From assembly GCA_003210115.1 (NCBI GenBank), contig QCNM01000005.1, forward strand, positions 1 through 40,886: DNA of 40,886 nucleotides, written 5' to 3'. The DNA comes from SAR116 cluster bacterium AG-426-A06. GTDB lineage: Bacteria > Pseudomonadota > Alphaproteobacteria > Puniceispirillales > Marisalimonadaceae. The translations under genes were made by a program, and so were the position numbers. Below are positions 8,529 through 16,740 of this stretch, piece after piece. The number at the start of each line of letters is the position of its first letter. The first letter of the stretch is position 1. Under the pieces are notes generated by a model. The model was not told the DNA's origin. It ran no database searches and saw only the letters and a program-made list of their open reading frames with translations.

Positions 8529-9224
8529 ATGACTGTCTTTCAAATTCTAACAGCTGAATTACCAGCTATAATTTTAACACTTAAACTATCTTTAATTACT
8601 TGCTTTTTTTTATTTTTAATTGGAACACCGTTAGCTCTTTTACTAGCTTATAAAAAAAATAAATTTAATACTTTTCTTGAAAGTATTTTTACATTGCCTT
8701 TAGTTTTACCCTCAACTGTAATTGGCTTTTACCTTTTAGTATTTTTTAATCCTGATACAATTTTAGGGAAGTTTTTTATTTTATTAACTGGTGAACAATT
8801 AGCTTTCACATTTCAGGGTTTGGTATTAGCTTCAATTATTTATTCTTTACCATTTTGGATACAACCCTTACAAAACTCAATTGAAAAAGTAGACAAACGA
8901 TTAATTCAAGCTTGCACAAATATGGGTTCTAGTAAATCAAGTATCTTTTTCGAAATTTTATTACCTATGTGTAAGAAAGGTTTTCTTACTTCTTTTATAT
9001 TATCTTTTGCTCATACTATTGGAGAATTTGGAATTGTACTTATGGTAGGTGGAAATATAGACGGGCAAACAAGAGTTTTATCTATTTCAATTTATGATAA
9101 TGTTGAGCAGCTAAGTTACCAAAATGCACACGTTTTATCATTATTTCTGATATTATTTTCTACCATTGTTTTGTTTGTCATATATTTTATTAATAATAAA
9201 AATGCTATTGGACTAAAATCGTGA
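8529..9224 (+). CDS. modB: Molybdate/tungstate ABC transporter permease
   Basis: Inner-membrane permease (about 231 aa) of a ModB-type importer, with about five hydrophobic helices. The signature LPLVLPSTVIGFYLL matches the ModB consensus, and the cytoplasmic coupling loop ACTNMGSS...ILLPMCKKG plus the AHTIGEFGIVLMVGG helix are typical of ModB/WtpB/TupB permeases. The start is uncertain: TTG 8511 (ORF track) or ATG 8529, neither with a clear Shine-Dalgarno sequence; ATG gives the more family-like N-terminus. The modC GTG overlaps the stop. No periplasmic ModA gene adjoins the pair. Molybdate and tungstate cannot be distinguished from sequence. Confidence 0.85.
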   Translation: MTVFQILTAELPAIILTLKLSLITCFFLFLIGTPLALLLAYKKNKFNTFLESIFTLPLVLPSTVIGFYLLVFFNPDTILGKFFILLTGEQLAFTFQGLVLASIIYSLPFWIQPLQNSIEKVDKRLIQACTNMGSSKSSIFFEILLPMCKKGFLTSFILSFAHTIGEFGIVLMVGGNIDGQTRVLSISIYDNVEQLSYQNAHVLSLFLILFSTIVLFVIYFINNKNAIGLKS

Positions 9225-10324
9225 AGTCTATAAGTGTTAAATTAAATGGAAATTTTTCTGCATTGTCATTCGATTTTAAACATGAGTTTGATAGTGGGAT
9301 TACAACTTTACTTGGCCATATAGGATCTGGAAAATCAACTATAGTTGACTCAATTTCAGGTTTTAATAGACAATTAAAAAGCATAGTTAATATCAATGGA
9401 AATATTTTTGATTCTCATATTCCATCAAAAATAAATTTAAGACCAATTTCTGTAATGTTTCAAGATACAAGATTAATTCCTCATATGAATGTAAAGGAAA
9501 ATATTTCATTTGCTTTAAAAAAATCAAAAATTAAAAAAACAAATTCTGAAAGTCTTGATGTAGAGCATGTAATTCAGTCTTTGGGTATAAAAGAATTGTT
9601 AAATAAATTTCCTGATCAATTGTCTGGTGGTCAAAAGCAATTGGTAAACTTATGTAGGACATTAGCTATTAAATCAGACTTTATAATTCTAGATGAACCA
9701 ATGTCATCTTTAGATATTAAAAATAAAGCTACTGTTCTTTCATTATTAAAAGAAATTAATAAAAAATATGAAATTCCAATTTTGATAATCTCTCATTCAA
9801 TAGAGGAGATAGCTCAAATTTCAGATAATGTAATTATTCTAGAAAAAGGCAAAATAGTTACATATGGTAATTTATCACAAATTTTTTTAAATAAAGAATT
9901 TACAAATATCTTTGGTAAATTTGAGAGTAGTTCCATTTTGGAAGGTATAATTTCTGAAAAAGATTCATCTTTAAATATAACTAAAATTTTAATAAGTGGT
10001 TTTGAAATAATCTTGCCTGGTGACTTTAAAAAAATTGGAGAAAAGATAAGAGTTAGAATTAGGGCTAGAGATATTCTAATAAGTAAAAATATTAATTCAG
10101 ATAGTATCACTGAAAATCAGTTGTTTGGTAATGTTGAAAAAATTAAAGAAGAAGATGATACAGCTTTTTCTGAATTAATAATAAAGATTGGAAATTCTCA
10201 AGATTTTCAATTGTTGTTAATTAGAATAACAAAATATCAATTTGAAAAGCTTAAAATCAAAAAAGATGATAAAATATATATTTTATTTAAATCGACATCA
10301 TTTGATAGGCAGGCAATAATTTAG
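9221..10324 (+). CDS. modC: Molybdate/tungstate ABC transporter ATP-binding protein
   Basis: ATPase subunit (367 aa) that energises ModB. Walker A is GHIGSGKST (residues 32-40), the Q-loop is VMFQDTRLIP, the ABC signature is LSGGQKQ, and Walker B is FIILDEPMSSLD followed by the H-switch ISHS. A C-terminal extension of about 130 residues fits the TOBE/Mop oxyanion-sensing domain of ModC. The start codon is GTG 9221, overlapping the modB stop as GTGA. Uptake fits the presence of moaD/moaE and the molybdoenzyme gene msrP in the same window. Confidence 0.87.
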   Translation: MKSISVKLNGNFSALSFDFKHEFDSGITTLLGHIGSGKSTIVDSISGFNRQLKSIVNINGNIFDSHIPSKINLRPISVMFQDTRLIPHMNVKENISFALKKSKIKKTNSESLDVEHVIQSLGIKELLNKFPDQLSGGQKQLVNLCRTLAIKSDFIILDEPMSSLDIKNKATVLSLLKEINKKYEIPILIISHSIEEIAQISDNVIILEKGKIVTYGNLSQIFLNKEFTNIFGKFESSSILEGIISEKDSSLNITKILISGFEIILPGDFKKIGEKIRVRIRARDILISKNINSDSITENQLFGNVEKIKEEDDTAFSELIIKIGNSQDFQLLLIRITKYQFEKLKIKKDDKIYILFKSTSFDRQAII

Positions 10325-10327
10325 AAA

Positions 10328-11530
10328 TTAAACTTTTTCAAGAATGACTGCGGATCCTTGACCAACACCAACACACATAGTGCATAAAGCATATTTTAAA
10401 TTGTTTGACTCTAGTTCTTTAGACGCTGACAAAACTAATCTTGTTCCTGACATGCCTAAAGGATGACCATAGGCAATAGCACCTCCATTTGGATTTACTC
10501 TTGGATCGTCGTCTTGTATCCCTAATTCTCTTGTGCATGCTAAAACTTGTGCTGCAAATGCTTCATTAATTTCAACGGTGTCAATTTGATTCAATTTAAT
10601 ATTTGATTTTTTTAAAACTTTTTCGGTTGCTGAAACAGGCCCCATTCCCATAATTCTAGGTTCAACACCTGAGCTTGCAGCATTAACTATTCTAGCTATA
10701 GGTTTTAATTTATTTTTTTTTATAGCATCCTCGCTTGCAATTATTAAAGCAGCTGCGCCGTCATTAACTCCACTAGAATTACCAGCTGTTACCGAACCAT
10801 CATTTTTAAAAGGAGTTGATAATTTTGAAAGCTTTTCTAAATCAGTTTTTCTAGGGTGTTCATCTTTATTAACTATTAAATCGTCTTTTCTTTTTTGTTT
10901 TATAGTTACAGTTAAAATTTCTTTAGAAATTCTACCATTTTCGATTGAATTAGCTGCTTTAATTTGACTTCTATAGGCAAATAAATCTTGATCTTGTCTT
11001 GTGATTTGAAATTTTTCAGCCACATTTTCAGCTGTCTCTGGCATAGAATCTATACCATAATTTGACTTCATTTTAGGATTTACAAACCTCCACCCAATTG
11101 TTGTATCATATATTTCAGCATTCCTAGAAAATGCAGAATCTGCTTTTGGCATTACAAAAGGAGCTCTACTCATGCTTTCTGCACCACCTGCTATTATAAA
11201 ATCTCCTTCTTCAGCTTTAATCATTCTTGCACCAGCTATCACAGCTTCCATGCCCGATGCACATAATCTATTCAATGTTATGCCTGGTATACTTTCAGGA
11301 AAATCAGCAAGTAACAAAGCCATCCTAGCAATATTTCTATTATCTTCACCTGCTTGATTTGCATTCCCAAAAAAAATTTCATCTATACTTTCCCAGTCAA
11401 CATCTTTCAAATCATCTTTCAATTTTTTTAATGGTAATGCAGCTAAATCATCAGTTCTGATTGTGGATAATACTCCACCAAATCTTCCTATTGGAGTTCT
11501 AATACCTTCGCATATAAACGCTTCTTTCAT
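10328..11530 (-). CDS. Acetyl-CoA acyltransferase (thiolase), PcaF-like
   Basis: Thiolase of 400 aa that condenses or cleaves acyl-CoA and acetyl-CoA. The catalytic residues are complete: acylated C90 in NRLCASGM, H356 in YGHPLG, and C386 in CTMCVGVGQG. The N-terminus EAFICEGIRTPIGRFGG and the ANQAGEDNRNIARM block resemble 3-oxoadipyl-CoA thiolase (PcaF). No other beta-ketoadipate genes are nearby, so a general beta-ketothiolase role in fatty-acid or amino-acid breakdown is as likely. It follows the GST-like gene by 8 nt on the same strand. Confidence 0.9.
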   Translation of the reverse strand: MKEAFICEGIRTPIGRFGGVLSTIRTDDLAALPLKKLKDDLKDVDWESIDEIFFGNANQAGEDNRNIARMALLLADFPESIPGITLNRLCASGMEAVIAGARMIKAEEGDFIIAGGAESMSRAPFVMPKADSAFSRNAEIYDTTIGWRFVNPKMKSNYGIDSMPETAENVAEKFQITRQDQDLFAYRSQIKAANSIENGRISKEILTVTIKQKRKDDLIVNKDEHPRKTDLEKLSKLSTPFKNDGSVTAGNSSGVNDGAAALIIASEDAIKKNKLKPIARIVNAASSGVEPRIMGMGPVSATEKVLKKSNIKLNQIDTVEINEAFAAQVLACTRELGIQDDDPRVNPNGGAIAYGHPLGMSGTRLVLSASKELESNNLKYALCTMCVGVGQGSAVILEKV

Positions 11531-11538
11531 ATCATTCC

Positions 11539-12183
11539 TTAAGTTATAAAATTTGTTATAAGAGGAGAATCAGAAGATTCCCACACTTTATATTTTTTCA
11601 TAATATCATTAAATTCAAGACTTTCTACAATAAATGAATACCAATAATTAAGTTGAGATAAATTTAAATTTTCAAACCATATATGATCTACATTACGAAA
11701 CTGTCTTACGAATGGGAATATGCAATAATCTAAATAGTTAAGTTCATCACTTGAAAGAAATTTTGAATATTTTAATTTACTATTTAATAGAATTAGATAT
11801 TTAACATTTTCGTTTCTGTGATGAATAGGATTAATTCCTTCATATCTTGTTGGATATTTATAACGATCTAGATGCATTTTAAAGTCATTATCGCAAAACG
11901 ATAAAAGGTTTTCAGGATCATGTAATTCAAAAACTCCATTTTCTTTGGATTTTAAAGACCAATTTACTATATCTAAGCTTTCCTGAATAATTATTTCATT
12001 AGAAATAACTAATATAGGCACTGTTCCATCAATTGAAGCATTAAGGAATTCTTCAGGTTTTTTTTTTAATAATATTTCTCTTAATTCTACTTTTATTCCT
12101 GACAACCTTATAGAGAAGCGAGCTCTCATAGCATAAGGACAACGTCTAAAAGAGTATAAGATTGGATATCTATATAAAGTCAC
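11539..12183 (-). CDS. Glutathione S-transferase-like protein
   Basis: A 214-aa protein with an N-terminal thioredoxin-fold GST domain. The motif LYSFRRCPYAMRAR places C15 at the active-site position, as in Cys-type (beta/omega-like) GSTs and glutaredoxin-2-like proteins. GTVPILVI supplies the cis-Pro strand, and IIIQESLDIVNWS corresponds to the glutathione gamma-glutamyl-binding ES pair. The C-terminal helical half is poorly conserved. It is probably cytosolic and glutathione-dependent, acting as a reductase, deglutathionylase or transferase. It lies upstream of the thiolase in a likely two- or three-gene operon. Confidence 0.8.
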   Translation of the reverse strand: MTLYRYPILYSFRRCPYAMRARFSIRLSGIKVELREILLKKKPEEFLNASIDGTVPILVISNEIIIQESLDIVNWSLKSKENGVFELHDPENLLSFCDNDFKMHLDRYKYPTRYEGINPIHHRNENVKYLILLNSKLKYSKFLSSDELNYLDYCIFPFVRQFRNVDHIWFENLNLSQLNYWYSFIVESLEFNDIMKKYKVWESSDSPLITNFIT

Positions 12184-12238
12184 AGTATTAAAATATATTC
12201 TAAAATTTTAATTTATAAAATAATAAAATAATTACGAT

Positions 12239-12439
12239 TTATTGAGTTGTTTTTGCGTCTCCGTCAGCATTTAAATATTCATTTAAATGTCCTTTTTTTG
12301 ACAGTTGGTAAATCGTGTTCCAAAGTGAAGGGGGATAATTCTCTCTAATATTTTTAATCATATGTAAAATATGTTTTTCGGTAAAATGATTATTTTTATT
12401 TTTAATTTTATAAAATGGAAAAGGTATTATTTGTGCCAT
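12239..12439 (-). CDS. Conserved-looking small protein of unknown function
   Basis: A 66-aa basic, soluble protein that I do not recognise. It appears real because GGAG precedes the ATG with normal spacing, and the sequence is amphipathic and Trp/Pro-containing (YPPSLWNTIYQL) rather than low complexity. There are no cysteine pairs, no signal peptide and no membrane helix. It lies 55 nt upstream of the GST-like gene on the same strand and divergent from pyk. Function unknown. Confidence 0.6.
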   Translation of the reverse strand: MAQIIPFPFYKIKNKNNHFTEKHILHMIKNIRENYPPSLWNTIYQLSKKGHLNEYLNADGDAKTTQ

Positions 12440-12496
12440 ATTTTACTCCGTTGTGAAGCAATTGCAATTTACTTGCCGAAAATACAAATAATTAAT

Positions 12497-12525
12497 TTTT
12501 TTGTAATGTTTTTATGTGTTATACA
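12497..12525 (+). promoter_or_regulatory. Candidate pyk promoter, possibly giving a leaderless mRNA
   Basis: TATACA (12520-12525) lies 6 nt before ATG 12532, with a T-rich, weak -35 (TTTTTT, 12497-12502) at 17 nt. If used, transcription would begin at or next to the ATG. No Shine-Dalgarno sequence precedes that ATG, consistent with a leaderless message. Tentative. Confidence 0.35.
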
Positions 12526-12531
12526 ATCATT

Positions 12532-13947
12532 ATGAAGAATACTCAATTTTTAAGATCCACAAAAATAGTTGCAACGCTTGGTCCATCATCAAATACAGAA
12601 AACAAAATAAAAAAACTTATTTTTGCTGGTGTTAATGTTTTTAGATTAAACTTTAGCCATGGTTCACATGAAGATCATCTAAGCACAATAAATATAATAC
12701 GTCGTATAGAAACTAAGTTAAAATTACAACTTGGCATTTTAGCAGATTTACAAGGTCCTAAATTTAGAATTGGTAAAGTTGAAGATAACGTTAAATTAAA
12801 AGTAAATGATCTATTTATATTAGATCAAGACAAAAAAATTGGTTCAAGAAAAAGAGCTTACTTAGGACACAATGAAATTTATAAATCTATTAAAATAAAC
12901 TCCATAATATTAATTGATGATGGTAAAATAAAATTAAAAGTATTATCCAAAAAAAAAGATATATTAAAAACAAAAGTTTTAGTAGGTGGCAAACTTTCTA
13001 GCAATAAAGGTGTAAACTTTCCAAACTTAATTTTAGATACAAAACCTATAACTGCAAAAGATAGAAATGATTTAAATTTTATTTTAGAAAATGAAATAGA
13101 TTGGATAGCTTTGTCTTTTGTTCAAAAAGTTGATGATGTAAAGTATGTAAAAAAAATTATTAAAAATAAAAAACCACTTATCTCCAAAATTGAGAAACCT
13201 TCCGCGCTAAATGATTTAGATCAAATAATTGAATTGTCAGATGGTATTATGGTAGCAAGAGGTGATTTAGGTGTAGAATTGCCACCTTCTAATGTCCCAG
13301 GTATCCAAAAAAATATAATAATGGCTTGTAGAGTTTTAGGTAAACCAGTTATTGTTGCAACACAAATGCTTGAATCAATGATAAATACTCCAGTTCCTAC
13401 AAGAGCCGAAGCTTCAGATGTGGCAACTGCAGTTTTTGATGGGGCAGATGCAGTTATGCTATCTGCTGAAACTGCTGTTGGTCAATATCCTGTTGACACA
13501 GTAAATACCATGTCAAATATTTTAGAAGCAACTGAAATGCATATTAAGTTACACCCACATGATTCTCCAAGAGCTTTAAAAAAGGAAAACTCAATATATC
13601 ATGCTGTTTCAAATGCAGCCGTAAATTTAGCAGAAACAGTTAATGCAAAAGCTATTGTAGCTTTTACGGCCTCTGGAAAAACTGCTTTTAGAATTAGTAG
13701 AGAGCGACCTGACTTACTTTTGATCGTAATGACACCTGAAAATATAGTTAGAAGAAAACTATCTCTATTATGGGGTGCAAGATCATTTCTTAGTAAAGTT
13801 CAAGGATATGAAGCAGCAATTAAAGAGGCTAGACAAACAATAAAAATAAATAAACTAGCAAAGGTTAATGAGAATATAATTGTAGTAGCAGGCATGCCGT
13901 TTGGGATAGAGGGCACTACGAATTCAATTAGAGTTGTAACTATTTAG
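12532..13947 (+). CDS. pyk: Pyruvate kinase
   Basis: Glycolytic enzyme converting phosphoenolpyruvate and ADP to pyruvate and ATP; 471 aa from ATG 12532, normal for the family. Visible are the N-terminal KIVATLGPSS, the substrate-binding RLNFSHGSHEDH, the active-site block LISKIEKPSALNDL with the catalytic Lys, MVARGDLGVELP, and the metal/PEP region ATQMLESMINTPVPTRAE. The C-terminal domain is complete. The ORF-track start at 12514 adds six residues (MCYTII) outside the usual alignment. Its 3' end overlaps the convergent cyclophilin gene by 8 nt. Confidence 0.96.
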   Translation: MKNTQFLRSTKIVATLGPSSNTENKIKKLIFAGVNVFRLNFSHGSHEDHLSTINIIRRIETKLKLQLGILADLQGPKFRIGKVEDNVKLKVNDLFILDQDKKIGSRKRAYLGHNEIYKSIKINSIILIDDGKIKLKVLSKKKDILKTKVLVGGKLSSNKGVNFPNLILDTKPITAKDRNDLNFILENEIDWIALSFVQKVDDVKYVKKIIKNKKPLISKIEKPSALNDLDQIIELSDGIMVARGDLGVELPPSNVPGIQKNIIMACRVLGKPVIVATQMLESMINTPVPTRAEASDVATAVFDGADAVMLSAETAVGQYPVDTVNTMSNILEATEMHIKLHPHDSPRALKKENSIYHAVSNAAVNLAETVNAKAIVAFTASGKTAFRISRERPDLLLIVMTPENIVRRKLSLLWGARSFLSKVQGYEAAIKEARQTIKINKLAKVNENIIVVAGMPFGIEGTTNSIRVVTI

Positions 13948-14482
13948 TTTTCTTTTTACCAACAAAAGCTTCAATTATTTGATCTGGATCAGAAGGAGGT
14001 TCCCCAATCTCAATTTTTTCGACCACTTCCATTCCAGTTTCAACTTGTCCCCAAACAGTATATTGACCCGTTAAATGACCACAGCCATCAAAACAAATAA
14101 AAAATTGACTATCTCCACTATCTGGGTTCATTGATCTTGCCATGCCAACAGTACCGTATTTATATTCATAGTCAGAGAATTCAGATTTTAAATTTTTACC
14201 GGATCCGCCTGTTCCATTTCCAAGTGGGTCACCTGTTTGAGCCATGAAACCCTCTATAACTCTATGAAAAATAATTCCGTTATAAAATCCAGATGAGACA
14301 AGTTCTTTTATCCTCTTTACATGATTGGGTGCTATTTTTGGTAAGGTTTTTATTATTATTGAACCTTTAGAAGTTTTTAGAGTAATAAAATTTGATTTTG
14401 AGGCTTTAACTGTTTTTGTAGACATAATTGTAAATAATATAATTGTTAATAATTTAATGTTTAGTTGAAAAATTTTTCTCAT
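13940..14482 (-). CDS. Secreted peptidyl-prolyl cis-trans isomerase, cyclophilin type
   Basis: Cyclophilin (180 aa) catalysing proline isomerisation, probably in the periplasm. A hydrophobic signal-like segment (LLTIILFTIMSTKTVKA) precedes the domain. The domain shows FHRVIEGFMAQTGDP with the catalytic Arg, MARSMNPDSGDSQFFICF, and YTVWGQV, whose Trp is the cyclosporin-site residue. It is the last gene of the TSUP-TIGR02186-UspA-cyclophilin run, 41 nt after UspA. Confidence 0.93.
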   Translation of the reverse strand: MRKIFQLNIKLLTIILFTIMSTKTVKASKSNFITLKTSKGSIIIKTLPKIAPNHVKRIKELVSSGFYNGIIFHRVIEGFMAQTGDPLGNGTGGSGKNLKSEFSDYEYKYGTVGMARSMNPDSGDSQFFICFDGCGHLTGQYTVWGQVETGMEVVEKIEIGEPPSDPDQIIEAFVGKKKTK

Positions 14483-14523
14483 AATTACTTGATAAACTGA
14501 AGTGAAATAAAATCAACTTTTTT

Positions 14524-15009
14524 TTAAATTAGATCGTCAATTTGTTCATCAGTCAAATTTCCAGGAACTATTGTAATTGGGACTCGACTCTCAAAACTTG
14601 CATTCATAACAAAGTTTATTAGTGGCCCCGGATTACCAGTTTCTATAGAAGCTCCTAAGACAAGTACAGTAATTCTTTTTTCAGTATTAATTAATTTTAT
14701 TAATTCGTCAGAAGTATTTCCTTTTTTTAGATAAGTTTTAGGTCTAGTTGTTCCTAGGTTTTCACAGTATGAACTTAGCTCAAGAAGTAATTTTTTGCTT
14801 TCTTGTTCAGCTTCATTTTCCATGATATTGCTAACTCCACCCCATAATTGACCTTCTAATGGTTCAATACATCTAAATAAAGCCACCTCTCCATTTGCAG
14901 TTGCAGCTCTTCTTGCTGCATAATATAAAGCTTGATGCATTTCGGAAGTGTTATCAGCGACAACTAAAAAAATTCTTTTGTGCGTTTTATATTTAGATTT
15001 GTTTTTCAT
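14524..15009 (-). CDS. Universal stress protein, UspA family
   Basis: A single-domain UspA-fold protein (161 aa). The N-terminus RIFLVVADNTSEMHQALYYAARRA is the usual beta1-alpha1 unit. VLGASIETGNPGPLINFVMN matches the position of the G-2x-G-9x-G(S/T) nucleotide loop, but in degenerate form, so ATP binding is uncertain. It starts 2 nt after the stop of the TIGR02186 gene, so translation is probably coupled. Function in stress or in support of the adjacent transporter is unknown. Confidence 0.85.
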   Translation of the reverse strand: MKNKSKYKTHKRIFLVVADNTSEMHQALYYAARRAATANGEVALFRCIEPLEGQLWGGVSNIMENEAEQESKKLLLELSSYCENLGTTRPKTYLKKGNTSDELIKLINTEKRITVLVLGASIETGNPGPLINFVMNASFESRVPITIVPGNLTDEQIDDLI

Positions 15010-15011
15010 AA

Positions 15012-15764
15012 TTAAATTCTTCTAAAAATAAAATTTGTAAACCAACCAAAAAATAATGCCACTATAACAGCAATAATACCATAAATAGCTGAAAAATTTT
15101 GAGCAACATTATAAATGTTTGCACTTATTCCAGTTTTATCAATTTTAATCTTGCTTTTCTCCTGAGAAATAAGGTTACCTTTTCTATAATGTAATATTTT
15201 AACATCATACATCCCTGTAGAAACGTTTGAAGGTAGAGATAGAGTTTTTCTAAATAAGGTGTTTTTATTTAATTTAATTGAATTTTCTTCAATTTTCCAA
15301 AATTGTTTTTTTTTCATATTTCTTTTTAGCGCTTCATACCATTTTTTATCTAAATTTTTGTAATCGATTTTATTGTTCTTTAGTTCAAAATTATTAAAAT
15401 CTAATTTTCTTTTTTTAATCTCACTTTTATTTGTAATTTCTTCAATTTTTCTATTTGAGGCTATGTAGTAATATTTAGGAACATTTGAGAATTTAACGCT
15501 TTCTGTAATCATCCATATTCCGAATTTTTTTTCTTTTTTATCAACTTTTATATTTCCTTTTTGACCAGTTACTACGACGATTATGTCATCATTCTTTTGT
15601 CCGTCGTAAGCACCAAAAAGTAATATATCAGCACCTGAAAATGTTGAAGAAATTTCTACCGTACTTTCTGATAAATCTGTTACTAAATTGTCTTTAGCAA
15701 AAACTGTAAAAGAATTTAAAGCAATAATAGTTATTAATAGAATTTTTTTGATTAAAGTTCTCAT
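15012..15764 (-). CDS. TIGR02186 family membrane protein
   Basis: A 250-aa protein with an N-terminal signal peptide (LLITIIALNSFTVFA), a periplasmic domain and one C-terminal transmembrane helix (IYGIIAVIVALFFGWF). The DILLFGA, DIIVVVTGQ, FGIWMI and PKYYYIAS blocks identify the alphaproteobacterial TIGR02186 family, which is of unknown function but regularly lies beside a TSUP transporter. Here its ATG overlaps the TSUP stop (ATGA), a tight coupling that supports a shared role, perhaps as an accessory or periplasmic subunit of the exporter. Confidence 0.85.
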   Translation of the reverse strand: MRTLIKKILLITIIALNSFTVFAKDNLVTDLSESTVEISSTFSGADILLFGAYDGQKNDDIIVVVTGQKGNIKVDKKEKKFGIWMITESVKFSNVPKYYYIASNRKIEEITNKSEIKKRKLDFNNFELKNNKIDYKNLDKKWYEALKRNMKKKQFWKIEENSIKLNKNTLFRKTLSLPSNVSTGMYDVKILHYRKGNLISQEKSKIKIDKTGISANIYNVAQNFSAIYGIIAVIVALFFGWFTNFIFRRI

Positions 15765-16675
15765 TGGATTACGCTAACTGAAAAAATATCTAATGGAATT
15801 GTAACAAGGTCTAAAATTAATTTTAAACCAACTAATAAAATTATAAACGAAAGAAAAAGCCTTAAATGTTCACCTTTCATTAAGTTTGAAAATTTAGAAC
15901 CTATTTGTACTCCTATTACAGACCCAATTAGTAATATGAGCGCTAGAACAATATCAACTGTTTGATTTTGTGAGGCTTGTAAAATTGTAGTATTGGCAGC
16001 AACAAATATGATTTGAAATAAAGAGGTTCCTATCACTAATGAAGTGGGCATTCCAAGTAAATAAATCATTGCTGGTACAATAATGAATCCACCACCTATA
16101 CCCATTAATGCAGCTAAAATACCAACTATAACTCCTATTATTAGAGGTAGGATAATAGATATATAAAGTTTTGACTTTCGGAATCTTGTCTTAAATGGTA
16201 ATCCATGTAACCAATTATGCTGATGTAATTTGCCTCTATTAGGTTTACCTCTTTTAGTTTGAACGATAAGTTTAAAAGACTCTATAAACATTAGTGAACC
16301 TATAATAGCTAAGAATATCACATATGATAATTTTATAACTAAATCTAATTGTCCAATAGCATTCAAAATGTTGAAAATTAATACGCCAATTGAAGAGCCA
16401 ATAACACCTCCGACAAGTAGTATTGTACCCATTTTAAAATCTACATTTCCGCTCTTCCAATGCGAAAGAACTCCTGATACTGAAGGCGCAACTAATTGAT
16501 TAGCAACAGAAGCAACTGCAACAGGTGAGGGAATTCCAAAAAATATCATTAGAGGGGTTAATAGGAAACCTCCTCCAATTCCAACCATTCCCATTATTAT
16601 TCCAACTAACCAACCTATCCCTAAAACAATAAAAGCATTGATAGGCTGTTCTGCAATAGGTAAATAAATATACAT
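15761..16675 (-). CDS. TSUP (TauE/SafE) family transporter
   Basis: A polytopic inner-membrane protein of 304 aa with about eight hydrophobic helices. The duplicated TSUP motif is clear, with GMVGIGGGFLLTPLMIFFGIP in the first half and LAALMGIGGGFIIVPAMIYLLGMP in the second. Members export or import sulfite, sulfoacetate, thiosulfate or other organic anions; the substrate cannot be assigned here. First gene of the minus-strand run TSUP-TIGR02186-UspA-cyclophilin and divergent from the Nudix gene. Confidence 0.9.
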   Translation of the reverse strand: MYIYLPIAEQPINAFIVLGIGWLVGIIMGMVGIGGGFLLTPLMIFFGIPSPVAVASVANQLVAPSVSGVLSHWKSGNVDFKMGTILLVGGVIGSSIGVLIFNILNAIGQLDLVIKLSYVIFLAIIGSLMFIESFKLIVQTKRGKPNRGKLHQHNWLHGLPFKTRFRKSKLYISIILPLIIGVIVGILAALMGIGGGFIIVPAMIYLLGMPTSLVIGTSLFQIIFVAANTTILQASQNQTVDIVLALILLIGSVIGVQIGSKFSNLMKGEHLRLFLSFIILLVGLKLILDLVTIPLDIFSVSVIQ

Positions 16676-16740
16676 AGTCTAATTTAAACTCATACTATAA
16701 TAATAGTGCAAGTAATAATAATTTATTTTATGTTAAATGA

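Noticed and set aside
10328-11530. Beta-ketoadipate pathway from the PcaF-like thiolase plus the dienelactone hydrolase
   Set aside because: The two genes are 10 kb apart and no ring-cleavage or CoA-transferase gene is present. General thiolase and hydrolase roles are as likely.
13940-13947. Possible frameshift where pyk and the cyclophilin gene overlap
   Set aside because: Both proteins have normal C-termini. Short convergent overlaps also occur at 7574-7577, 21989-21992 and 30527-30530, so this is genome compaction.
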